Shown here: piece after piece, positions 34,938 through 45,200 of the stretch
Numbering within the stretch: position 1 is the first letter of the stretch
Layout of the letters: each line of letters opens with the position of its first letter
DNA from: Echria macrotheca
Taxonomy: Eukaryota; Ascomycota; Sordariomycetes; Sordariales; Schizotheciaceae
Assembly: GCA_030411725.1 (NCBI GenBank)
Contig: MU839848.1
Coordinates: 186,001 to 250,000, forward strand
Length of the DNA stretch: 64,000 bases
Reading direction: 5' to 3'
The notes under the pieces: generated by a model
Told to the model about the DNA's origin: nothing
What the model saw: the letters and a program-made list of their open reading frames with translations, nothing else
The model's database searches: none
Made by a program: the position numbers and the translations under genes

Positions 34938-36957
34938 TCATGCGGCATACTCTTGTTGCCACTTGACAAGCCTCCTCGTGAGACTGTCCATCATCTCCAC
35001 ACAGTTGAGTTCTTTGAAATCCTTTTCGAACCGTGGCCCGCTCGAGCTTTCCGGAGGGGGCACCACAACAACCGCACCATCTGCGCTGTCGCCTGCCCCG
35101 TTTACCGACGCCGTGGCACTATCACTGCCGTTGACCTTGGGCGAGTTTTCGCCCGTGTCCGGGGCTGTCTCCCCTGCAAGTTCAACCTGTGTCCTTGAGA
35201 TGAAGTCGAGCAAGGCCGCCGCTTTTCGTTTCATGTCCGTCATGGTAATCTTGCTGCTCATGCCACCTTTCGCTTTACCGTGGGGTTTGTCTCCAACCCC
35301 CCTCCCATTGCCCCCTGATGGTGTATTGTCGTCCTTCTGGATATCCCTGGATTGCGACCTCGCAGGTGAGTCGTCGTCCCGGGTGTACTGGTTCCGCCCC
35401 TTTTTCTTATGAGACCGTTTCTTGTCAATTCTCGTCGGCGCGATGCTCGGCGACGGCGTGTCGGTAGTTTGAGACGCCGGGGGTGGCTCTACCGTGGCCG
35501 GAAGCGTTGTGTCTGCTCCATTGGTGTTCGCTGCCGGCACGACTGCCGGCGTAGCTGAGCTGGCCACATGCAGTGTGCTCGACGAGGTCACTGTGTTCCT
35601 AGTAGTGACCGCACGAGCTGCCAGCGGCAATTCTTCCGAAGGATCTGAATCTGTGTCCATATGAGCTTCAGACGCCTTCACCAGAATCGTTGCCGACATA
35701 CCTTCAGCTCGCCGCCGCTCCGCTCTGCCCTTTCTCTTGTTCGCCGCCTCTATCCGCTGCCTCTCCCGTTCTTCCCTCTCGGATGGCTTCTCCGCTCGTT
35801 GGTTGCGCGCGCCTGTGCCGTTACGGGATTTGGATTTTCCACTACCGTTTCGCGTCAACGCGCCGTCGTCAGAGTCGTCGGCCTCTTTGGCTGGAGAGGG
35901 GGATGCGGATCCTGAGCTCGCCCTCTGTCGCTTAGGATTCTCCTGCTTTCTTCACCATTGTCAGCAACGAAACTTTTATGTGCACCATGGACCTACTCTT
36001 CACTGTCGCTCCTCGCTCGTTTTGCTCGTTTTGGGGCGCCATCGACCGATTCAGGAGGGGCATCCTCCTTGCTGGCTTCAATGGCCCTCCGTAACGCTTC
36101 CGCCTCATCATACGCAGCCTCCCGGCTATTCATTGTCGAGCGGCGTTTGGATGTCTGGCTCGCTGACGAAGCCCGCCCGCTGCGGGACTCCTTGTCTTTG
36201 GGGGGCGACCGTGTGCCGTCCTTATTTATAGAAGCTGACCTGGAAGCCGCCCTCGACGACCGCTTGAGGGGAAGGTAATGGGAGTATTGTTGTCTGCCAA
36301 ATCACACCGTTAGCGATCCCCTCAATGAGAATGGGCCTAAATATCCCCTGACAGTCGCTAGACATACCCATTGCTGGAGGTGAAAATCTTGTGCAAGTCT
36401 CTCCGGCAAGCTTCGCAGAAGTACTCGTCCGGACTGGATTCTTCGGTCATGATCCCCACGCACGCTCCGTGCTGCCAGACCTTGCAAGTATCACATTGTA
36501 CAAAGAAGCCAGCCGCATCGTCGGTGACATCGGTCGCGAAAATAGGGTCGATCTCGCCCGCGTCCTTCGAGCCGAGCTTCGAGTCTTCGTCCAAGGGCGG
36601 CGGGCCCGGGTAATCGTCGTAGCCGCAAATACAGCGGACTGCTTCGTCTTCATCTTGCATGTCCTCATCGCCACGGCCCATCTCAATTGTTTCTGTCCTT
36701 GCCGGGGCTCGCTCCCGGTCTTCACCCTGCCCACGGGTTCGGCGTCTGCTTGCGAAAGTGTCCTCGGCCGTGATCGTGTCTTCGAGCGATTCTGACGAAA
36801 GCGATCCCGTAGAATTTGATTTTAGTGGCGAACCGCCTTTGTAACTTCTAGAGTTCCGGTCTGTTCGGCTTGAGGAATTCGACGTGACGGAGGCGATCTG
36901 CGACTGGGGTTGGGCGACCCGCGCTCTCGAGGATCGTCTCGGGTCTGAGCCTGCCAT
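34938..36957 (-). CDS. cti6: PHD-finger protein CTI6 (Rpd3L histone deacetylase complex)
   Basis: Four exons: 36368-36957, 35997-36293, 35702-35949, 34938-35650, giving 615 aa. The N-terminus MAGSDPRRSSRARV is basic and Ser-rich. The PHD finger lies at about 108-185, with zinc ligands in RCICGYDD, FVQCDTCKVWQHGACVG and EYFCEACRRDL; the spacer between the first cysteine pair and the second is long, as in Cti6. After it come KRSSRAASRSAS and the conserved helix REAAYDEAEALRRAIEASKED, then a Lys-rich basic region and a C-terminal NCVEMMDSLTRRLVKWQQEY helix. Cti6 binds methylated H3K4 and links Rpd3L to repression and activation. Intron 2 is 47 nt with GCTGAC. Intron 3 (35651-35701) is 51 nt and stop-free; splicing restores RAEDSDPSEELPLAAR. 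An ATG 28 codons upstream is not preferred. Confidence 0.92.
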
Positions 36958-39319
36958 TGCTTGCTGCGAACGCGAATACTTGAAAAGACGCAGCCTCCGA
37001 GGGCTAAGAATAAATGGAGTGATAAATGACTGGGAGGTCACTGAACAGTGCCCAGAGCTAGCGCGGCGCTACGTGTCGCCAGCTGGGCTTCCGCGTGTAA
37101 GGAAGTGGACAAGACCGCTGGCTACGACGCCCGCGACTATCCGTGTCTTTCTGAATATGTAGAGGGTTGAAGTGTCTTGAGCTGTTACCGCGGCGCGGTT
37201 GTTCGGTGGCGGTCGGCAACTGAGGGGAGAGTCGCGAACTGGAGGTTCGGATCTGGTTGACAGAGGCGACGCGAGTAAGAATGCGGTACGGATGTGTGGA
37301 AATAAGATATAATGTCGGCAGGGTTCTCGTCAAGTAGACATTCGGGCGCAAGATGTGATCAGTCGACAAAGATCCTTGGGCCAGCGTGTCGCTGGCGACC
37401 GTGGGCTGTCTGTCCGAAAACACAGCACTCCCACTGCATCAGCTCGCCAATCGGGCAGCAAATGGGTGTTTCTGCTGGAAGGACTCGATCGCGGACCCGG
37501 TGGGGGGTCGGAGAGAGAGAGGGAGCTTGACGGAAGGACCGAGGAGGAGGTGCTCGAGGGGAGAGGGAGGGAGGCGCACGACACGACGGCGGCCGCGAGA
37601 GGGGCGCTGGCTAGAGTGCACTTGGTTGGGCGGAATTCAGCGGTGCGTCGGATGGAGAAGAATCTCTCATGTCTGAATCCGGGACGGCAAGAAGCCTGAG
37701 AAGGGGGCGACGTGTGGGCGCGAGTGTTGGTGGGAGGACGGAAAGAGGAGGACCAAAGAAGCGCGGGTGGGAGAAGCGCTTTCGAGCACGGCCATCCCAG
37801 CACCACCACGCTGCTGCTGCTGCTTTTTCCCCGAGCGTGCTCCAGCAATTTTTGGCAGAAAACTGGCCTGGGATCCTCTTCCATGCGGGGCCACAGCTCG
37901 GAACCAAACCCAATGGCGAGGCGAGCAGACGGCCAATCAGCGTCTTGCGGCATCGGTAAGCAGTGCCAGCGCTGTGGTGCACTGTGGAGAGTCCAACACC
38001 GCAAGCATGACATCAGTGCTGTCGTTGGCTGCAATTACCAACAGTCAGAGCCTAGATGCAGTATCTGAGAAAATGTATATCATAATATAACAGAATTTAA
38101 GCTTCCATGAGAGGCCAGTTGCAAGTGGTCCATGGCATCTTTTGTCGGAGCAAATGGGTGCCGGCAGAAGAAAAAGAGGAAGCGAACCAGTTCAGAGCTT
38201 GACATAGGGGCGTTAGTGCACAGTGTGCCAGTGAATCAGCCCCGCGATAGGTTAACATGGAGGTGCATTATCGGCCAAATAATGGGACGGCTCCGGGAAA
38301 GCCTGCTTAGGTAAGTGGTTTCGATTAGGTCCCGGCGAGCACTGAACACCGTTCTCCTAATCACCGACTTCTGAAGCTGCCATCCCAGAGTTTCCAGGCT
38401 TACAAACCATCGAATCGCACAGCATAACGGCAGGGGCTCTCTCTCAAGTTCTTCTTCAAACCGTTGTCAACGATTTTGCCGCATCTGCGAAGCGGTAATC
38501 CGCATCCGGACAGTTGGGGCCACGCATTGAGGGTTTAAGGCTTTGGTTTGCAGAAGGTGGGTTCGATGCTCCGGTTGACTACCCAGGCCATCTCGCTCCT
38601 CGACCGCCATGGACGGTTGAGAATGGCGACAACATGTCACCGAGATGCTCCCTTATTCATGGATCATTGCTTGGGAAAGACTGTTGGATGTGACATCCAG
38701 ACAAAGGCGGATGCCACCCAACCAGCAACCTTTCAAGCACATCAAGACAGAGGCTAATGCGTGGTGGTAGAAAACAAGAGCCCGAACCCCCCGCCCCGGT
38801 ATTCCGAACACCGCCCGGTTCAAATATTTGTCGATTTTGCGGTTTCGAACTGTACCTGTCCACCACACCATCCCGTCGTTCTTGAGTTGTGAATCAACGG
38901 ACTACAGCTTGCAAAGAGGGGTTTCGGCAAGAGTCAGTGGCCGAAGAAGCTGCCCAGGTGTTGCCGGCACGGATTTTGGGTAATATGTGATATTGGATCG
39001 GTATGTCTTCCTGCTGCTGCTTTCTCCCTCTCCTCTGCTGTAGCAACCGATCCCGGGCCGGGCCAATGCTCCTGCCGTTGCTCACCTGTCCTTCTTTCCT
39101 CCTCCAACTTGCATCTATTACCCCTCGCAACAACGGCAACACGAGTCAGTCGCTGTTCCACTTGGTGGCGAGAGCGCTCCTACCTGGCTGGTGGCAGCTT
39201 CATGGCTGGACACGACGGCCATGTTCCCCCTTTTTATTGCCCCCGCTATGTTCTGGCTTGCATGGAAACTGACATGCGAGTTGGCAATGTCTCGCTCAGA
39301 CGAAGACAGGGATCCCAAC
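36958..39319. other. Intergenic, 2.4 kb, divergent
   Basis: Upstream regions of cti6 (minus) and the gene at 39.3 kb (plus). Overlapping frames at 37.3-38.1 kb on both strands have no domain and look like GC-rich noise. No tRNA or repeat seen. Confidence 0.6.
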
Positions 39320-41034
39320 ATGTCTACAGAAACAATGTCGTCGCTGTTTCCTGACCGGCCGATACGCCCGCTGCCGAGACGACGACTTCGGGAACGGCTC
39401 TCGCCCGAAGTCGCCAATTCCATTCACTACCCCGAACCTCCGAAACCGGCCAACTCGCTGTTCAGCTACCCGTTCGCGCTCCGAAGCGACGAGACCGGCG
39501 TTTCAGACACTGTCCTAGGCCGGGAGAGAGGCAACGCTGGCGGCCCTCGGCCACCCAAGGACCTCCCGCACGAACAAGACGGGGAGGAGTCCGCGCTACG
39601 ACAGGACTTGGTTAGCCGATTACCACAAGACATAGCTGGACGTCTTACGCGGCCGTCAATAAAGACAAATACGGAGCATGGAAGATCGACAAATCCCCAG
39701 CTTCCGCTGTCAGCGGCATCATCAGCCGACGGTTACGATTCTCTCGAAAACACCAACAACAAGAAAAAGAGAAAGATACCGACAACTGCCGACGCGGCTT
39801 TGAGTAACGGGCATTCTCTCGCCGAAATTGATATTGGACCCTTGTCACTCTCGAGTCCGTCTCACTCAACGGAAACGTACGGCGAGAGTCCAGCTACATC
39901 GCCGTTATGTAATGGACTGGGAAGTCAGGGCCCCGGGAGCCAGAACTTGGCAGGTCCTGGTCGAGGTCGGTATGGTCGCCCGCGAAGTGGTAGGAGTCCT
40001 CTTCGACCGTTGTCAGACTCAACAAACAATTGGGCTGGAAGGAACGGGAAGTTGCGTCCAGCCCAGTGGACTCCTGGCACCTGTAAGTTCTTGGCCTCGC
40101 CATTTCTTGAGTCCGGATGCTGACCTTTGAATCTGAAGCTGAGAATCTCGGTATCATATCGACAGCCATTGCTAACGCCGGAAAACTTGCACCGCACAGC
40201 GGCCAAGAGAACACCAGCCTTCTTCACCGAGAGCAATCAAAGCAAAGCCCGGTCTCGTCTCAGTTTACCTTTACATGCGGCTCTCAGGTGCCCAGCGTGG
40301 GTTGGTCTCAGCCTGATCGTGGACCGAGTACGCAGAGTCAACCGCCAGCCGCCCGGCCTGTGACCAGGAACTGGTCTCACAACCCACCGGCCACGCAGCC
40401 CAACCCCACTCCGTCGTTCGTGCCGGAGGCAGGCGACAAAGAAACTGTCGGGAGTAGCAAAAACCCCACACCGCAGAACCCGGCCACGGCACCCCGCAAA
40501 ACCTCGCGTAGAAGCCTAGCCAAAGAGTACGACGCCGCGGCAAAGGCTAGGCGCCGGCAAACCCAGATAAGCAACAAGCGCCACCCGCCGAACCCGGAAG
40601 ACGTCTGGGTCTGTCATTTCTGCGAGTACGAGGCGATTTACGGGGAACCGCCCGAAGCCTTGATCCGGCAGTACGAGATCAAAGATCATAAGCAGAGACT
40701 ATTGGCACAGCAACGAAGGGCTCAGTTGGAGCGTATGAGAAAGGGGAAGTCCAAGAGCAAGAAGAACAGCAAGGCAGCTGCCAAGGCGTCCCAAGGCCAC
40801 GATCAGCCGCAGTCCATTGATGATCACGATACTCGAACGCATAGCAACTACAGCCAAGGGACTCACAGCGAAGAGTATTATGATGAGGAAGAGTACGAGG
40901 ATGACGGATATGAACCCGAGGCGGAGGCGCCAATGCTTGAGAATGCCGTCGAAGTACCCGTTCCCGGCCCTTCGGCCGGTGGTAGGGCAGCTCCCCTCCA
41001 AGCCTCCACAACAACCTCTCGGCCAGGTACATAG
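39320..41034 (+). CDS. Conserved fungal protein of unknown function with CxxC motif
   Basis: Exons 39320-40082 and 40139-41034 (56-nt intron, GTAAGT donor, GATGCTGACC branch point) give 552 aa. The chosen start MSTETMSSLFPDRPIRPLP opens a segment (PRRRLRERLSPEVANSI) that I recall as common to proteins of many filamentous ascomycetes. In-frame ATGs at 39191 and 39287 would add a hydrophobic N-terminus and cannot be excluded. The middle is disordered. Near residues 400-440, after a basic helix (SLAKEYDAAAKARRRQ), lies a second compact segment with two cysteines three apart, VWVCHFCEYEAIYGEPP, then ALIRQYEIKDHKQR, which could be half of a zinc site. A Lys-rich tract and an acidic Tyr-rich tail (EEYYDEEEYEDDGYEPE) end the protein. 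No function known to me; nuclear location is only a guess from charge. Confidence 0.8.
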
Positions 41035-42206
41035 AGAGTAGCTCAGAACCGGGGTATCCAAATCGGGTCTGCACTCCATTTCTCAGGTGGCTATCTATGT
41101 CGCAGCAACAACGGCATTGTAGTTGCGGTTATCATGCCACGCGGAGATACTACACTAATCTACCACTGGCGGCGTGGTGCTTGGGTAGTTGATAAGCGGA
41201 GTGATGGTCCTTTTATACTCACTGGCCCCCAAGGAGAGACTCTGGAATTCGACAGCCCTGAAGAACTTGGGGATGCCCTGGGAATGTTCTTTCGGCCCTG
41301 AGAGGTCCAGGTCGATGAAAATTCGGGTGGACAATGCACCCAGACCCAGCGTACACTCCACTGCATCCTGTTAAACCCATAGCGATTGTAATAGAAATAT
41401 TTCAGCGAAAAGCTGGCTGGTGCTTGGAACTGTCCTACCTGTACCCAGTGTGTCCCCAAGAGCCAACAAGAACAAGAGTTGACCTCATGGCGCTGATGGA
41501 TTGTCATGAAGTCTCTGATCAAATGTATTCTATTTTTAAATTTAATTGGTTTCCCACACTGTCGTTTGTTTTTGTAGTTGACATGTCTATGGACACAGAT
41601 TGGCGGGACACACACGGTGACGTCTTGACTTTCTGCAGAAGCTTGCCAAAACGGGAATAGTGCTCCCGACACGCCAGCAGGGGTCATGGCTCTCGCAGAC
41701 CCCTGCTGAGGCAGCTGTGCGTGCGCCGTGCGGTGCCGTCAGTGGCCCACCGATTTCAAACGGCCGCAGTGAGGTCCCTGGTCGGCAGCTCTGTGGCCAA
41801 GTATTGTACCAAAGCATTCGCATTCGCATCCGTCCGTACCTTAACTCCCTATTTCCTCCAACATCACCGTCCCATCTCAACAGTCCCGACCATCGCCCCG
41901 AACCGCATCCCGCCTGTGGGTTCCCTTCCATACACGCACTTCCGATGAGTTTTGGTGCCAGGTGACGATACGATCAAGCCCTGGGGGCTAGTTAGTGGCC
42001 GCGCGTGATATGTTTGCTTCGCGACGCCAGCGGCAGCCCGTTCCGGTATGTCGTCATTGCCTCTCCTTTGATGCCCTCTTCTCCCATCTACGTATCTGCC
42101 TCGCCGCCGCGGCTTGCGCCCGACGGTTGCACTACTTACCTGTTGCGCCCACGAAGCATCCCATCCCAACTTGTCGAATAACCTACCTGGGTATATCGCG
42201 CTAACC
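41035..42206. other. Intergenic, 1.2 kb, with possible coding relic
   Basis: The minus strand at 41155-41360 holds a frame of about 68 codons with a coding-like look but no family match and no consistent upstream exon. The rest shows no gene. The right end is the promoter and leader of the 42.2-kb gene. Confidence 0.5.
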
Positions 42207-45200
42207 ATGGGTTTCGCCAAGCAGCCGCTGACCGCGGCGACCGCCAACCCGAATGCCGCGACAGCTGCCGCCGCCGTGTTCAAACGCCACGAGTCGAATA
42301 CTTCTCTGTCTGCCGCTGCCGCTGCTGCCGCTCTGGCTGCACGACCGATAACGCCGACTCGAGTCGCCGATGTTCAAACAAAGCGCACCTTGCGACGCAG
42401 TCTTTCCGCGGCCTCTTCCGCTGCTTCTTCCGATGGCCATCCCCGACCGGCCCTCGAGAGGCGCGGAAGCAGCGGCTCCATGACAGAGCGGTCCTTCCGC
42501 AGCCCTAGTCCGCACCGCCCATCTAGCAGCGGGTCCGGCCATCGACAAAGCCTGTCTCTGACCTATCGCGGATCCGCAGAGTTGCCTCCAGTTCCTGCCC
42601 TGCCCAAAGATGTTGAGCGTAATACCGGCGTCTCAGGGGTCGCCGCCCAACAGGCACCGCCGCACCGAAGAGCAACGAGTACGGGCATCAGCAACACTCC
42701 CTTGCGCCTCGCCTCGCAAAGTCTAGGCTCGGCAGACTCCCCGTCCTGGTTCGGCGCGGCAAAATTGGGTGATCCGAGGAACGTCCGCCGAACCGACCCT
42801 GCAATGGCAAGCCCTCCTTCCAGCCCACCGCAGATGACCGGAGATATTCAACTCGAAGGGGCAAGGCCGAGCAGCCGCGCCTCGTCTATCAATTTTTCGT
42901 ACCCGGCGAGAGTCAGGCTGGGCTCTCCGCCTGTTTCCCCTGTCGACGCCCGGCACTCTGCTGAGTTGCCTCCGAGAACGCAACCTCAGCCACAACAACA
43001 GCCGATTCAGCCAGGAGAGCGAACGAGGCCATCCAGAGATAGTGGGAAAAAGCGGCCGTCGGCATCCGAGTCACCCCGTGCTAAAGGTGGGCCACGGCCA
43101 AACTCGATGGAGCAGGAACTCGTTTATGACCCGAATTCGCGGAGGATGGTTCCTAAGACGAACTACCGAGAAGCCGAGTTCGCAGTTGTAAAAAGCACAG
43201 CCTCGGAGCCGAATCCGAGGCGAAGGAAACAAAGTTCCCAAGGGGCCGGATCACATCTTGCTCAGGGAGCCATGAGCCACGCCAACATTCGCGAGGCAGC
43301 TCCCTCTCACGAGAAGCAAATCACGTCAATCGAGGGCGGCTCCCGACGCCAAACACAGGCACAAGAGCGGGTTTCTCTCGAGGCATCCCATGGTTTCGGT
43401 GATTCTGCAGTCAAGAACGACACCGACAAGCCGACCAGAGAACCTCAAGCAAGGAGTCGAACAAGTTCTGAAAACAGTGACGCTGTCCAACAGAGGCGCA
43501 AATCTCCCCAACCTAGCACCACAACACCCCTCTCATTAGCCTCAATCCCATGGGATTCCTCCAGGCAGCCCTTAAAGAGACAGCCATCGGTTGTCAAAGA
43601 GGAGCCCGAGCCACAAGCGGAAGACGTGGCTCAGATGACTATTTCGGATGCTCTTGATTCCGTACCGGCGAGACAACGGGTGCGGATAGAAGCCAGCCCA
43701 GAGACGTCGGCAGGCTCCCAAGGGATGCCCAATGTTACAGCATCCCCGCCGCCAGGTAACGGACCGGACGTCGATGTTGAGGAGAATCCTCCCCCTTTTC
43801 TCGCGAAACAATCATCCTTACAGGCTGTGCAGTCGACCAAGGTTGCACCGGAACGAACGAGCTCCATCAGTCCAATCCGCCAGGCGCATTTCGGACCCGT
43901 CAGTACCAAGCTGACAGTTAAGTACTCACCTCCACCTCGGTCAATATCGCCACGCAAGTCGGCTTTGAAGCATAGCAGCCCATCTCGAGGGGCCTCGCCT
44001 TCAGACGACAATTCGGAGGCGTCCGGGACCTTGAACGCGCCTGAAGAAGCTCCCATATCTCGCAAAAAATCAGTACGGGTGAGCTTCGATGACGATAACA
44101 CTGTTGTGGTCGGCGAGGCAGCACCTGTGGTTCAGCATGAGACCCCCCAGCTCCCAGCCGGTCGCCGACCTTGGTACTCCAGCTTCGGGCGCAATATCAA
44201 GGATTTCTCATCTCTTGATGATGATGAAATCATGAAGCCCCGGCCCGCACTCCCCAGTTTTGGCAGCATAAGAGAAAGGAAAGTGAGGGAACCTATAGTG
44301 GAAGAAGAGGAGAGACCCCTAGTGAGGCCGAGTTCAGACAGATTGTCCAGCACAACGACATCGAAACCAGCCGACTTGCCACTCCAATCTCCTGAAGCTC
44401 TAAGCCGAAGCAACGACCACGCTATTGGCGCCATTCTGACAGAAGAAGAAGAAAATTCGAGAAACAAGGCCAATACATCAAGGTTTAGGGAACCTCTACC
44501 TCCGGTGGTCACCAGCGTGGAGGGAGGTGGCTACATGAGCGACAGCTCGAGCAGTTCGAGCCGTTCGGAGGACGAAACCTCGGCATCTTCTAAATTGACA
44601 ATAACCACAGCGGAGGCGTCCCAAATCCCTACGTCCGATTCTCCAATCGTACCGTCCAAAGCTGCGACCGATGGCCTATCCGATGGCGAGGTGACGATTA
44701 CCGCTCAAGAGGGGCCGGACCAGAATGAAGATCGCGAGATCACGATTCCCGAGATCTCTATCTTACAGCCAACGCCGCCAGTCCAGGAGAAGACAGCCGA
44801 TCCATACCTCTTTCTCAACGTCCCCGGTGGGTTTCCGCAGGACGAATCCGATCTCTCCGCTCCCGAGGTACCAACTAATACTCTGGTTCCCGAAGCAACT
44901 CAAAATTTGTTGCCTCGCATCTCGAGCCAACCCAAGAGCGATGGCCTCCTTGCTGCTGAATCTACAAGCGACTCCGAAACTAGCATTTACAGCGATGCTT
45001 TTGAGGATCTTTCCGATATGGAAGACGCGGGCTTTCGTTCCCTGGATGCTGTGCTTGAAAAATCCATGAGCACGCAAACAAGTCCAAGAAAGGCCAGGGA
45101 AGAGGTGCCTAATAGTAAAACCGGAAACCCGGGAGAAGCTGATCAGGGCGAGCCCCGGGTGCTTAACCCAATGTCGACGCCTTCTGCCCAGCCATCAGGG

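Noticed and set aside
35943..35996. Alternative acceptor for cti6 intron 2 after GCAG
   Set aside because: It shifts the reading frame; the acceptor at 35950 keeps it.
41155..41687. Minus-strand frames that look weakly coding (68 and 175 codons in different frames)
   Set aside because: Tried joining through a GTAGG donor and AACAG acceptor, but the frame that looks coding downstream does not connect in phase to an upstream exon; no family recognised. At most a relic.
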